Of a DNA stretch of 64,000 bases, positions 52,646 to 64,000 are shown in pieces. The notes under the pieces are model-generated. The model made no database searches, was not told the origin of the DNA, and was given only the letters and a program-made list of their open reading frames with translations. Both the position numbers and the translations under genes were made by a program. Each line of letters begins with the position of its first letter. The first letter of the stretch is position 1. Origin of the DNA: Incurvaria masculella (Eukaryota; Arthropoda; Insecta; Lepidoptera; Incurvariidae); the NCBI GenBank assembly GCA_946894095.1, contig OX335657.1, positions 12,648,001-12,712,000 on the forward strand, given 5' to 3'.

Positions 52646-52884
52646 TTGAGTAAGAAAAAGTATTCTTATTTATGGATAACTTTCTTGCTATAAATTAAGC
52701 GTTTTCTTACTTACCTTATCAGATTTAAGGACCAATTTGTCTACTTGAAACTTATGTTAGATAAAACTTAAAGCAAACACATAAAAATGCCAATACCGTC
52801 AACCACCTTGCACGTAAATCTCCTTACGCCGGGCCCTTTTTTAATGAAATAATAAATTCTGGTAGGCTCAGTGTTTAGCTATTA

Positions 52885-53436
52885 GACTAGGAGGTCGCGA
52901 CAAAAATGGTAATGATAACGTAAATGGCTGAAACTGGGTTCAAGGGATAAAATACAACCCTCTGAAGCTTAATGTGTCAGTCTGCCTGTTCCAAGTGGTT
53001 GCGTTACCTAAGTCGCCTGAAAAAGTAGTTATGGTGACAAAAAATACATATGATAATGTAAATGGATGCAAATGACGAAGCATGAAAGTATCAATACATA
53101 CTTGCTTAGCAATACAAAAAATGTACAAATCTTTGGTTGCATTTAGTAGTTATAGGCGATTTAGGTTACAGATAAAGCTTTAGGTATATTTAAGTATTTA
53201 ATTAAGTAACCGTCTGGTTATTGTTGTATAATTAAAAGGTATCCATGTTTCCAGATACTCAGTACATTCATCAGCAGGTACATACCAGCATCTATTTTAT
53301 CTAGCCAATCTAGAAAACGCAACCACTTGGGACGGTCAGACCGACATATTTAGCATCAGAGGGTTGGTCTCTAACACGAGAACCCAGATTCAGCCATTTA
53401 CCTTATCGTGACCAAAAATGTCGTGACCTCCCGGAA
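52885..53436 (+). mobile_element. long-TIR MITE, copy 3
   Basis: It runs from GACTAGGAGGTCGCGACAAA to CGTGACCTCCCGGAA and is collinear with copies 1 and 2. A 7-base deletion near 53,010 removes part of TACGTAGATAAGGCGCCTGA. Confidence 0.82.
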
Positions 53437-54660
53437 TATATGGTCCTGGCACCGTAATCGCCTCATGGCTAAGAACTAGTTTTGATTTGTTTGGGCTATG
53501 AGATTTTTCAGAGACATTATTTTTCACAAATATTTTAGTTCGTATGAAAATAATCAAAAATCGCAATGTTGTTTAATAAAGATGAATGTTTTTGTCTCGC
53601 GAAAGAGTCAAATACAAGTATATATTTTTTACATTAAGGGCGTGATAAGAGCCGATTGCGTTTAGTTTGGTAACGATGTAAGTAAACAACATTTAATTTT
53701 ATTTAAAAATAACAAAAACTAATGTTGAAAATAAAAAAGTAAATATGTGTTCTAGCTTTAATTAAAAGATAAAACTGTAAGTATTTAGTGATTTGTGTTC
53801 TAAAATAAGTCAAATATTCATAAAAGAAGGATGAACACAGAACATGAGCGTCAGATATTTAGCTAGTACCTAGACCATTGATTAGTGAGCTATTATAGTT
53901 AGGCCATCAATGTATCTTTCATCTTTTTAAAATTCCTAAATAAATAGTAGTTATTTTAAAAAATAATAAAATATGGTTTCACATACAGACCTAAATACAA
54001 TCAGATGTTATCACGCTCTTAAGTTCAGTTGAAATAGCTAGATCATATTCATCATATCATTTAATGATATTCGGGCGATTGAGTGAAATAAAAATCATCT
54101 CTGCCCGAGAAAGCGGCGTGAAGGTATGTATGTATGTGATTTTTTTTTTATTCCGGTATTAAAAGCTCTACATTGAGTTCAAAGCATGAAATCAAGGGCC
54201 AATAACTACGATTTCTTCCATACCAAAAACAAATTAGAATTAGTGCTAAAATAATGTCCCACCAAACCTATATTTCATGAATTTTTTGTCATGAAATATT
54301 ATGTCCCGAATTATCCCTAAATTCCTTGATAATAATAATTCACAGCTGGAATGTTTGAACCGTTGCAAATTAACTTCAGCGGTGTCGAGAATTCATGAAT
54401 ATTTCGCAATTTGAGCTTTCGCTGTTTTGTGCATTTATTAGAATTATTCTTACGGTAAAATAACCATCCCTCAGATCGGGCGTCGTTAGGGGGCTGAATT
54501 TAACATAAATTTGTCTCTGCTTGAAAAACCTTCTTATCCCGAAAATCAGAAGAATCTTAGCATTATTTACGGAGCCTTGAATATCTATGGAGTTCGCACA
54601 GCAAGGAATTAACCTTAATCTGAGGTCTGACTTTATGGGAATCTGGCGCATAGTATTCCA
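53437..54660. other. unassigned stretch
   Basis: AT-rich. At 54,091-54,135 ATCATCTCTGCCCGAGAAAG and TATGTATGTATGTGA is another decayed relative of the tail motif at 5,250. No gene recognised. Confidence 0.4.
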
Positions 54661-54810
54661 CACAGTCGAAACATCGCACCGCGTGCAAATGTGCTTAAAA
54701 ATAGCGTTTGTCAAGTCAGTTCCCACGCACGCAAACCCTCCAATACGTCTGCGAGTATCTTTGAAGTTGGATAGTTTCTCAAAATTGGAGACAACGGTTC
54801 CCATAGTAGA
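54661..54810. repeat. dispersed repeat, unnamed family, copy 3 (5' side)
   Basis: CGAAACATCGCACCGCGTGC, TTGTCAAGTCAGTTCCCACG, CAATACGTCTGCGAGTATCT and CTCAAAATTGGAGACAACGG match parts of 47,880-47,960 and 48,315-48,410. It helps to order the family: the CATCGC block, then the TACGTC block, then the TTGGAGACA block. Confidence 0.58.
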
Positions 54811-54881
54811 GGCGCTCGATGTAATATCTCTCCCTTTTTGTCATCGATACTTTTTGTCTATGAATTCATCACATCATTCAG

Positions 54882-54917
54882 TCCAAAACAACATTGATCC
54901 AAGAAGTACCTCAGCTA
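54882..54917 (+). mobile_element. Helitron-like 3' end fragment
   Basis: AAAACAACATTGATCCAAGA-AGTACCTCAGCTAG is a relative of the end at 16,658-16,694. Confidence 0.4.
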
Positions 54918-55415
54918 GAAGAGAATATATATAAAAAATAAAATAAAAATAGTTTATTGCATGCAATTGTTTGCAGATAGTAAAACACTCATACATGTTC
55001 ATCTAAATTTTGTGAACATTAAATTGATGGTCTGTAAAGCAGAAAATTGTATTATCCGTGATCGCAGTAAGGCAGAAAATGGTAAGGCAAAAAATACATA
55101 GTATAATCCGTGCTCTCGTTGAAATAGTTTCGCTATCCAAGCTCCAATCAATACAAGTTTTCCGCTTAAAATTGAAACAGTCGTCAGTACCGGAGCGTTT
55201 ACGATATCGCGGTGAGTTCGCCCGATACCGCCCATGCGGCCCTGCTACAACCAGTCCGTTGGGGTTACGCACGTTATACAGAATTGAAACTGGCTTTTCT
55301 GAGAATTTTTGGTTTCTTAGCACTTTCTTAAATAAAAACTTCACAACACCCGAGGATTGGTTTTTATACCAAACTATTACCTAATTCTTTAACAAATTAA
55401 AAATATAAGTTTAAT
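54918..55415. other. possible LINE 3' tail and an unassigned GC-richer part
   Basis: At 54,928-55,010 the minus strand shows a tail-like AATAAACTATTTTTATTTTA arrangement. At 55,190-55,270 the DNA is GC-richer, with open frames on both strands and no motif. Confidence 0.35.
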
Positions 55416-55493
55416 AAAGGTCCTGGCATGGCCACTAGTTCCCATGTGGGCTAATATCATCACGGTTGGACATCTATGTTCAGTTTGATTAAG
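55416..55493 (+). mobile_element. SINE 3' fragment
   Basis: AAAGGTCCTGGCATGGCCAC-TAGTTCCCATGTGGGCTAAT, then GGACATCTATGTTCAGTTTG. Only the last 75 bases of the shared tail remain, with an internal deletion in the hairpin. Confidence 0.68.
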
Positions 55494-58450
55494 TGGCAAC
55501 AGTGAGGGAAGACTTATATCTCCTGTTGGACTTTATTAGATTGTACCTAAGCATTAATTGTGACTGCAATGTTTGTGTAACACAAGAACTGTATGTATGT
55601 GAACATTTTCGAACACATTTAGCCTCCCACTTATAATATAGCTGATCTATTTTGGTAAATATTGTAAGAATAAATGAATAAATTCATTTCACAAAAAAAA
55701 AGACCTAAGGACCTAATAAATGTGACCGAATTATTAAAAGGCTCAATACATATAAACTGGATTTGATTATGATTTAAATAAAAATAACGAAATGACAAAA
55801 TATGAAAAAAATTCAAATAACCGTCAATACGCAAATAATGAACTCCATATTTATTGTTTGAAATCCGATGTGTATTTGATAACTTTGATTTTTACTCGTC
55901 CGTTCCAGACAAAAGAGTAGGTACAAACACCATCACCCTCGACGCCACACATTGTAATTTGACCCACATACGTTTTCCTTGCAAATGCCAATGCGCCAGT
56001 GGCGCCGAAGGTGATGCGCTCCGTACGTCACTTCTTTTCAACTCATCTTAGCTTGGTCTTTATATTTGACCCTCGTCACCCTCGAATCTTCCCAGATGCC
56101 GACTTCAGTTCTTTTCTTTGTTAGTGTGTTAAGCGCTCCGCCCAGAAATGTCGGGATTTCGTACGAACTTCTTTGACTTTCAGCTCCGGAGACTAATTTC
56201 CGAGAGCCAGAGAATTGGTTAATCAAATCAAAATAACTTCGCGGAAAACTTATTCGATAAATTGTGCAGTCGAAGTGTTTGTGGAGGGAGTCTGGGTGGT
56301 TTATTTTGGCGCGGAGACGGTCGATGCGAAAGACGGCATCGGTGTGAAGTTGATGGCATCTCGAAATTATGGTTGTGTTCGAGCTGGCTGGTCCATACCG
56401 TACCGAACAGGAAAGACGAAAACGTACAGACGAATTGATAACCTCCTCCTTTTTTTAAGTCGGTTAAAAAAAGAACATAAAATGACGTTTTTATAAACAG
56501 AATTAGAGTTGTGTTCCGACTTTTGGCGTTTTCGCTATCCTAAAAACGAGTTCCACCTTGCCGAGATGGAACACGGAATCGGAACAAGAACTATCAACTG
56601 TCACACATAATATACCCCACAACTACGCTTTTTTTCGTTGAATTTAATCTAGATTGAAAATGCGGTAAGTGTTTAATTAATTTGAATATAAATTGTTTGG
56701 TTTCATTTATGGCCTCAAACTATTAGAATTATTGTTGATTGTGTGGATTCATGACAAAGTGACGCGTATCTCTGACTTTTGTTTGTTTTCGAGTTCGGAC
56801 TTAATGCCGCACTGTTCCGTCTGATTCCGTACTGTAATGGAAAGAACCGCACAGTCTAGGACCGTTTCTGCTCGAACACAACTTAGTCGTCGCGGTTTCA
56901 TATCCGGAGACAGTTAATTCGTTCTCAAAGTTACTCGCTTCAAGATTAAAAGATAACCTTGAGGTTACTGGCTAGTATGTCGGTCTATAAACTAGAGATA
57001 ATACAGCTGAAATGTTCTGTCCATAAATATGTTGCGTTACATTTTAGTGGTTAAGTAATTATCGTTATGGTAATGTAATGTAGATATCCGTCTAATCTCA
57101 AATAAATGATATTTGGCTCACTTTTAACAGTTATGACTAAACTGTTTTTACATTAATTTTAGGTTAATTAGTGACATCTATAGCACATACTTTTTTATGT
57201 AAGCAAATAATGCTCGCTTAGACATTCTTCAGATGAATGTCGGAGCAACACATTTTTACTTATTCTTAAAAATGTAAATACACTGCATGTATTTGTAGAT
57301 ATTAATTTCTGACATTATAATGTCACACTCATTATTTCACTCTGTGACACCTGTCAGTCACTCACAAGCTTTTTGGGTCAGATTTTTCGGACAGAGAGCA
57401 CGCTCAGCCCTGGCTTATGGAGCAACAAATGGGGTAGCTGCAGACAAGTTTGTGAAAATAATGGGTCGAGTAGGTGTGGTGACGAACTAGCTACGTTGCG
57501 TAGCGTGCGCCCTTGGAAGTCTACCAAAGACTTACCTTCCGCAGGAACCGATTAGCCAGTCAGCTCTTCACATCGACCTACCAACCCCAGTAAGGGAAGT
57601 TTGATTTGCAAAACACTGTATCGAACTTTACGCACTTTTCAGATTTTGTTTGAGTACCAAATCAATTAGTATAATTCGATAAGATATTATACGATACGAT
57701 TTCCAGATGATAGAAAGTTATACATATTACGGGAAGTAAGCTATCAACGAGACCTTTCATCTTGGTGCCAACATAATGGATCTAGGGAAAAAGTTCTAGA
57801 GATATGGCAACAATACTCTTTCAAAATGCACGGCAAGATACGATTGTGACTATGTTATTGGAACCGTTTGGAGCGGTGCAACTCCCAGACGGCCACTTTT
57901 TTCAAATTTGGAGCGCAAAACTTTCGTTCACGTTCGCGTTTATGATTCAAAGTTTCGTTTCATAAAATATCTGGCAAACACTCTATAGATTCTCTGTCTC
58001 GCTTCCCAGGTTCGAACACAGTATGAACGCAGCGGCCTTCCGCCCGCAATATCACCACTTTATAATGAGTTCCCCTTAAAGCTTAGCTCGTAAGGCCCGG
58101 CAGGATAAGGTCCGCCAGTAATCCTGTGTAACGGAGTAGAAAATTGAATCCTACCCTCTGGGTCGCGGCGCCATGCAGCCCGCGTGGATAACGGCGCTAG
58201 ATTCTTCCTCTAAACTGACTTAATTTTGAAGTCGACAGTTGGCTGAGGTGGGTAGTAAAGTTGATCTGTGGCTTGTCGAAGCGAGTTGTACTCGATGTTA
58301 TAGAGCGAGTAATAAGAGATTTAGGGAGATCTATCTTTTAATATGGATCATTCTCTACGCGTCTGGCATTATGGCATTTCGTCAAGTATGCGAGCTGTTC
58401 CATTGTTCAGAATTGATTATGGTACCACATAATACAGAGGGGGACGCAAC
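55494..58450. other. unassigned stretch with one retroelement tail
   Basis: At 56,410-56,468 CGTACAGACGAATTGATAAC-CTCCTCCTTTTTTTAAGTCGGTTA is the fourth AACCTCCTCC tail. The short frames at 55,854, 56,215, 57,373 and 58,239 have no motif. Nothing else recognised in nearly 3 kb. Confidence 0.4.
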
Positions 58451-58629
58451 ATAAAGTCCAAAAAGCACAAGGTCCAAAACCCATACCGTTCAAAATACTT
58501 ACGAATACGGATATTTTAATTGGGTTAGGTTAGGTTAGGTTAGATCATATGCATTTTATGATACACACGAAAAATACATACTTTTGGATAGTTCTGTGTT
58601 TTGACCTAATGCTTTTTGGACTTTATGAA
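58451..58629. mobile_element. foldback element with TTAGG repeats inside
   Basis: ATAAAGTCCAAAAAGCACAA-GGTCCAAAAC faces GTTTTGACCTAATGCTTTTT-GGACTTTAT, about 30 bp with few mismatches. The interior contains GTTAGGTTAGGTTAGGTTAG at 58,524-58,543, four units of the insect telomere repeat. No target duplication is evident. Confidence 0.68.
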
Positions 58630-59227
58630 GGCGACCCATACATAGTATTATGGTAAAGTTTCGTTAAATAATTAAAAGTTCGAACACACAAAATGTGAAC
58701 TCCAGAGGAATCGCCCGGTTACAAAGCTAGGATATATTTTCACCATAATAATGGGCTTTAAGATAAATATCAGAAGAATAACATACAACCTTTCAGTAAA
58801 TAGTGGTTAGTATGAAGTATAGCTAAAGATCGGCGCGGTAATTGTTACAAATGGAAACAAAATTAAGTACAATCAAATCCCATAGACAACCCAGCAGGCG
58901 TCCGTAATCTTAACAGAAGATATACGGCAAACGAGCACGAAGAATACTTATGTAGTTATCAAAATAAACTAGATAATGCATCGAGGGCTCTGTTGTACGT
59001 CTGACATAACAAATCACCTGGAAAAGTTATTCATATTAACAATAGAAGTTAATGCAGTTGAATATTAGAATGGATGTAGTTGGTAACAATATGTGAGCAT
59101 CCTTATTTTCTGGTGTAAAATCCTATGTTGTTTAGATACGTTATAGGTACGTACGATATAGGTACATAAGGTAAATATAGTTACGTTTGTTATTTTGTGC
59201 AAGATAAAATGGTTCATTTTTTTTTTC
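58630..59227. other. unassigned AT-rich stretch
   Basis: No gene or repeat ends recognised. Confidence 0.4.
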
Positions 59228-59420
59228 ATTTCATTTATTTAAACTTTTCGATAGTCAAACTACACCAAGTTACGTCACAAAGATCCGCGGATTCGATCAA
59301 CCCAGTAAAGAAGAACTCGCAAAGAAACTTCACCGGTTTACATAACATATTTTTCCGTCCACAATTATGAAATACATACTTAGATCTATATGCTACAGCC
59401 AAACAATTCCTTTGAACAGA
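59228..59420 (-). mobile_element. LINE 3' tail, uninterrupted copy
   Basis: CATTTCATTTATTTAAACTT-TTCGATAGTCAAACTACACC, GATCCGCGGATTCGATCAAC and ATTATGAAATACATACTTAG. It shows the TTAA site, within TATTTAAAC, that the piggyBac-type element used at 2919/4227. No coding part is recognisable. Confidence 0.62.
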
Positions 59421-60229
59421 TTAAGGCAAAGAACAAAGAACAATATAAACAGCAACCCTCAGTTTAAGTTACTTACAACTAATAAAGTTACTCATGCAAT
59501 TATATAAATTAATAAAATTTATAGCATTACAAGTATACTCCGGTGTAAAAGCCGTTGGTATAGGTTTTGCAACCCTTTTAGCTAGAACGACGTATACAAT
59601 ACAAAACTAACGTGAATTGATTCTATTTCTGTTGTGTCATTGGTATATTAAAGCCAAAGTATTAGTATTTCCGTTTGAGTTGCCTTCTCTTGGCATGGCG
59701 GATATCGCGGAACACATCCCTATTGAGGGGTTAACGACTTCGTACTCGTATTCGATCTCTCGTTTACGGATACGTTTCATGGTTGTAATCGGTGGGAAAA
59801 GGATAAGATAGTGTTTTGAGACGACAATCTAATCTGCTCCTGGGTTAACCCGGTTTATGACTGCTATTTCTAACCTGCCTTGTTGTCAGATTTAAATTTA
59901 ATCTGAAATACGTGTCTATCCCAGGAAACTTGTCATCGTAGCGAATAAGCTTGAAAGAACTATCGTATTTTTGCTGATTAAGTTCGGTTAGTTTTGGTTA
60001 AGTTTGGCCAATCTTTAACTGGAAAAAGGATTGGTTAGGTTAGGTTATCTCGTTTAACATTTTACTGTGTTTACACATTCCGTACGATTAGGTACATGTT
60101 TACCAGGATGCTTGGTATGTTCACGAATATTAGATAAAATACTGCGACATATTCATATAACTTTAATTAAATATTGTTACTTATTACTTAGTTTGCAACA
60201 CAGCAACATTGAATTTGGCTTTTCTTATT
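59421..60229. other. unassigned stretch
   Basis: It has a three-unit TTAGG run at 60,033-60,047 (GGTTAGGTTAGGTTA). No gene recognised. Confidence 0.4.
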
Positions 60230-60324
60230 AAATGGACATGGATACCTAATGCTAAGAAAAATGTCATGAAATTAGCCCGACACACTAACTAGGTGCCATG
60301 CCAGGGCTTTCCTTTTATTGTAAC
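60230..60324 (-). mobile_element. SINE 3' fragment
   Basis: AATGGACATGGATACCTAAT, CATGAAATTAGCCCGACACA and CTAGGTGCCATGCCAGGGCT are the end of the shared SINE tail. It ends inside CCTTTTATTG. Confidence 0.7.
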
Positions 60325-60773
60325 AACGTGATATGTAAACTAAGAGACTACCTCCGGCCGGTACACAAATTACCTGAGTGCCTATCTTTAATATTCTGTA
60401 TCGGCAGTATCGAATGACACGTCGAATTCGCCCGAGGCTCTTGGATATTGGGTTGAGTCTAGGCGCGGTCGACCCGACGCTAGCTCCGATCGTGTCAACT
60501 CGCAGTCACGAACAGGTCAAGTACATTCTTTGTTTTATGGATAGAAGGGGCTTTGGTATTGCAAATGTTTGGCGTTTGCGATATAAAATGGGATGATATG
60601 GCATTGTCAAACATTGGTACGATCGAATCGTGTTACTGTAAAGATGCACGCGTGCGGGCCATTGGCGTCAGATGGCCTTTGAGTGACAAATGTAGATGCA
60701 ATGCTAGGTATTTACCGCGACAGTGAAAGAACTAACACATTTTTTCCTTGTTGGAAAATCAGTGACACGTTTT
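60325..60773. other. unassigned stretch
   Basis: The plus frame at 60378-60596 has no motif. No repeat recognised. Confidence 0.4.
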
Positions 60774-61025
60774 AGGAGGATAATGAGGTGATCGAGTTCC
60801 ATACAAGGGCTCGTGCCTGATCCCTTACTCAAATGTATTAAAGATTTGTATGATAATGTTTAAGGATATATATCATGGATATATGTTAAGTTATCAAAAA
60901 ATCAATACGTACAGATGAAGCTATCCGTTGATTTATTTAATGTGCAAAATATCAGAAACAAATTTCTTAATTTGAGTGAGGAATCTGAAGTCATTGTATG
61001 GAACTCGATTACCTTTTTATCCTCT
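60774..61025. mobile_element. foldback MITE, about 250 bp
   Basis: AGGAGGATAATGAGGTGATC-GAGTTCCATACAA faces TTGTATGGAACTCGATTACC-TTTTTATCCTCT. Inside, ATCCCTTACTCAAATGTATT faces AATTTGAGTGAGGAATCT, so the inverted region is about 60 bp with a gap. No coding content. Confidence 0.75.
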
Positions 61026-61736
61026 TAAGGTGCTTTGCAAAATCTTCCTATTTATATCGCAGGCGTGCGATCCCCAAGCAGTCTATGAGCCACTTACTTA
61101 GACAAATCAAAAGTTTATTTTGCCTGCATATGTATTAAACAAAGCCAAAATGCGCCAAGATTGGAAGAAAGCTAAATCTAGACATCCTCTGAATTGATTT
61201 ACTCGTAATGTTCACTAGTAAATTCTGTAGTGTCCAAGGTTAGTTGGGGGATTGTCATGTTTGTGCATTGTGCGTTGTTTTGTTAGCAAGTTCTTGTAAT
61301 GTTAATTTGGCACGGAATGCTATAGTTAGAAAATTTTGACTTACATACATTTTTTTAATAATTTATATAAATTACAATATATTAAACTCGAGACGAGGCC
61401 CCTCTATACACCACCACTCAAAGGTCGACTCGGGGTCAAGTTGACTATTTGCCGCCTCTAAACCCACAGCGCGGTGAAATCCACTTCACTTGGCAAAATA
61501 TTGCGAGGAACTACACGGTCTAATATTTATATGGACAATTGTTCACTTTCCATCCTTTCGGGCGATCAATTTAACTACCGTCCAAAGCCACCCTTATTTT
61601 ACCTCCGAGGGAAATTAAATAATATCTTCATCCAACCGGTACGATATATTTCCATATCAACAATAGTCGGGATTCCCTGGAAGACTTAGACCGCGAAGTG
61701 GGCATAGGTCTGGAGGTTTGGATTATTACTGAACGT
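61026..61736. other. unassigned stretch before the hammerhead-like motif
   Basis: From 61,380 to 61,730 the composition changes to more C-rich DNA (CGAGGCCCCTCTATACACCA). This may be the body of the element whose end carries the motif listed next. The plus frame at 61474-61689 has no recognised domain. Confidence 0.35.
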
Positions 61737-61819
61737 GACGTCAGTCAGTAACGTGCCTACCTCCGTCGCGACAGGCACGTTCTCCTGAAGATGGAGCCCA
61801 TGTAAGGCTCCGAAACGTC
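61737..61819 (+). ncRNA. hammerhead-ribozyme-like motif
   Basis: The order of the hammerhead core is present: GACGT+C (61,737-61,742), an AACGTGCC/GGCACGTT stem (61,749-61,756 and 61,774-61,781), CTGAAGA (61,785-61,791, core CUGANGA), a GGAGCC/GGCTCC stem (61,793-61,798 and 61,806-61,811), and GAAACGTC (61,812-61,819). ACGTC after GAA pairs with GACGT, which closes stem III and puts C next to the usual cleavage position. Two points do not fit well: one unpaired T between CTGAAGA and stem II, and an internal loop at the base of stem I. Similar motifs occur at the ends of Penelope-like elements. Confidence 0.4.
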
Positions 61820-62459
61820 GAGCAGCACGTCCTGCTCCTCACACGCACGGTAAACCGTCAAACTCAATATTATAACTTTTATCTATATCTATATTATTGT
61901 CTCTCAGCAGCGGGAGCACAAATAAACGATACGGCTTTATCAATCAATTTTTTTTTTCCCGTATTCGCTCGCACGCTAATTGAAACAAAACCTCTTTTAT
62001 CGATAGATCCAACCATTTAGTTACGTTTGTGCTCTCGCTGACGAGCTGTCTTTTCGTAGCTTAAAACTGAATACATTTTCACCGTTCACCGAAAACAATA
62101 TCATATTATTTTTTTCAATGTTTGGTTTTTTAAATGGCCGAAAATTTTCAAATTTAGAACTTTGAAATATTTCCAAAAGACGGACGCCGGGCAGACATAC
62201 GAAAGCATTTTTGCCCAAGATTTTACCCAAAGTACTACCTGGATTCATTCAAACGTAATGGGCATCTGGTCGGCTGGCATTGTATTGTTTTTTTTTCATT
62301 CATAGGTAGGTACACGCACTTTGCTAGGTCTATGTCAAAAATTTAAAAGTCGCATGCTCTATTTTAATGCATATAAGAATTGGAAATCATACTTTGCCAG
62401 TCACAAAATACGTTTAAAATTTAATTCAAATTTAAGTTATTCGTTAATCAATACCACCG
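61820..62459. other. unassigned stretch
   Basis: No gene recognised. The minus frame at 62021-62248 is without motif. Confidence 0.4.
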
Positions 62460-63598
62460 CTCACAAGAAAAATATAAGTAATATTGTATTCATATTGCAT
62501 TGTATTGTACACAAACATTGTATTCGTCGCCCCCGAAAAAGTTAGAAAGCGTCGTCGGTCATATGTCGCGTTCAACATAAAACAAGACGGCAACAGAAGC
62601 GTTCGGTAGCAGAGGTCACCACCTCCGTCGCAGCCGCCGCTCCATGACGGCACAATGCCGCTCGGTCGCCGCCGCCCGGTCCGGAATGCCGGCCATATCC
62701 CCCGGCGGGTGAGCCATCTCCGGATTACAAACATTACTCACTGGAAAATGTGTTAGCGCGCCCCGGCTCTGGAACCGGGTCAGTGCTGGGGCTGTGATAA
62801 TTTTTGCATAACGGTCGAACGTTTTGTTTATTCACAAGAAAAACATAAGGAGTATTGTATTCATACTGTATTGTACACAAACATTGTATTCGTAGCCCCC
62901 GAAAACGTTAGAAAGGGTCGTCAGTCATACGTCGCGTTCAACATAAAACAAGATGGCAACATAGGCGTTCGGTAGCAGAGGTCACCACCTCCGTCGCAGC
63001 CGCCGCTCCATGACGGCACACTGCCGCTCGATCGCCGCCGCCCGGTCCGGAATGCCGGCCATATCCCCCGGCGGGTGAGCCATCTCCGGATTACAAACAT
63101 TACTCACTGGGAAATGCGTTATCGCGCCCTGGCTCCGGAACCGGGTCAGTGCTGGGGCTGTGATAATACTGTTTTTTTGCAAAACGGTCGAACGTTTTGT
63201 TTATTCACAAGAAAAACATAAGGAGTATTGTATTCATACTGTATTGTACACAAACATTGTATTCGTAGCCCCCGAAAAAGTTAGAAAGCGTCGTCAGTCA
63301 TACGTCGCGTTCAACATAAAACAAGACGGCAACAGAGGCGTTCGGTAGCACAGTACGCGGCGGTAGCAGAGGTCACCACCTCTGCCGCAGCCGCCGCTCC
63401 GTGACGGCCGAATGCCGCTCGGTTGCCGCCGCCCGGTCCGGAATGCCGGCCATATCCCGCGGCGGGCGAGCCATCTCCGGATTATAAACATTACTCACTG
63501 GGAAATGCGTTAGCGCGCCCTGGCTCCGGAACCGGGTCAGTGCTGGGGCTGTGATAATACTGTTTTTTTTGCAAAAAGGTCGAACGTTTTGTTTATTT
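62460..63598. repeat. three tandem copies of a unit of about 372 bp
   Basis: Unit starts: CTCACAAGAAAAATATAAGT (62,460), TTCACAAGAAAAACATAAGG (62,831) and the same again (63,204). The lengths are about 371, 373 and 394 bp. Each unit has an AT-rich left part (TACACAAACATTGTATTCGT), a GC-rich middle (CAGCCGCCGCTCCATGACGG, CCGGTCCGGAATGCCGGCCA) and a right part (GAACCGGGTCAGTGCTGGGG). Unit 3 has an extra insert, GCACAGTACGCGGCGGTA, a near-copy of adjacent GCGGTAGCA sequence. On the minus strand the middle can be read as MAHPPGDMAGIPDRAAAIER in unit 2, but frames are not conserved across units. Confidence 0.88.
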
Positions 63599-64000
63599 GC
63601 TAACCTGTGCCGCTTCGTTTGAGCGGACTCTCCGAATTTATTCGGGTATTTTTAATCGGTTTTGATGAACTGAATAAGGGTCATTTATTTTTTTGTTAAT
63701 TTCAGCCGATAAATACTATTGCATTATTATTGCTAAACATCAAAAATTGCTTCATAGCCCGTACCGTGTGTTTCGGATTCATTGTTGTCTATGTCTATGT
63801 ATACATGAGTTCCGGCACTATACATTTTCTTCATGCAATAACATCTATAATGATAATTATGTCTAATTGGTTTTCCATCAATTTTTTAATGGAAACAGCG
63901 TCGCGGAAGTAAAATTGTGAACGGATGCTTATTTTTTATTGTTTCTTTTACTGACAGAGGAAAGAATTAAACTTTATAATATGTATGGATCCCGCAACGA
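63599..64000. other. unassigned stretch at the right edge
   Basis: A possible splice acceptor TTTTTTTGTTAATTTCAG lies at about 63,688-63,705, but the frame after it is short. No gene recognised. Confidence 0.35.

Noticed and set aside
54376..54934. Two long opposing ORFs as genes
   Set aside because: They overlap each other and cover blocks shared with the unnamed dispersed repeat at 48,300.
58524..58543. Telomere end
   Set aside because: Only four TTAGG units, with ordinary repeat-rich DNA on both sides.
61749..61781. Rho-independent terminator-like hairpin
   Set aside because: The genome is eukaryotic and the stem is better explained as part of the hammerhead-like fold.

Overview
This window looks like intergenic or intronic DNA from an insect nuclear genome, most likely a moth or butterfly (Lepidoptera). 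The pointers are: many interspersed repeats carrying (GTCY)n tetranucleotide tracts inside an inverted GGTACGGAACCCT-type frame, a signature of lepidopteran MITEs; Helitron-like pieces of the lepidopteran type that start near AATATTATAAATGCGAAAGT and end in CTAGT; LINE 3' ends with the TAGAGAATGCC...GGCATTAAG motif; and short TTAGG runs, the insect telomere repeat, at about 58,524 and 60,034. The sequence is AT-rich with small GC-rich islands. I found no complete host gene. The only clear protein-coding matches are broken retroelement or transposase pieces.

Layout. 0-5 kb: a Helitron-like piece, then a piggyBac-type element (2923-4226) that landed in a LINE tail and was itself hit by a (GTCY)n MITE. 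5.7-7.7 kb: a self-nested TTAA MITE with three right arms and two left arms, also hit by a second long-TIR MITE. 8-25 kb: foldback elements (8.1-8.7, 10.4-10.7, 13.8-14.1, 15.9-16.1, 23.6-24.3 kb), 5S-headed and tRNA-headed SINEs that share one tail, Helitron pieces, and two unassigned ORFs on the minus strand (21.9-22.2 and 23.3-23.6 kb). 25-40 kb: more SINE and MITE copies, the C-terminal part of a jockey/CR1-like LINE reverse transcriptase (34.3-35.5 kb), an RTE-type LINE 3' end that landed inside a SINE 3' hairpin, and a tRNA-Leu-like SINE split by a 147-bp foldback element. 40.7-44.1 kb: a tandem satellite of about 34.5 units with a nearly fixed 100-bp period and internal higher-order structure. 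44-55 kb: a (GTCY)n MITE with a tract of about 98 bp, a tRNA-like pseudogene with a T-run, a triple-arm foldback at 49.5 kb, and another long-TIR MITE. 55-64 kb: foldbacks at 58.5 and 60.8 kb, a hammerhead-like motif at 61.7 kb, and a three-copy tandem duplication of a GC-rich unit of about 372 bp at 62.5-63.6 kb.

No operon or pathway is encoded here. What the sequence shows is a layered insertion history, in which nested elements give relative ages and several interrupted elements show the exact target site. The items most worth checking are the chimeric tRNA/5S SINE head sharing a tail with a tRNA-headed SINE, the hammerhead-like motif, the 100-bp satellite, and the repeated use of one TTAA site inside a MITE.
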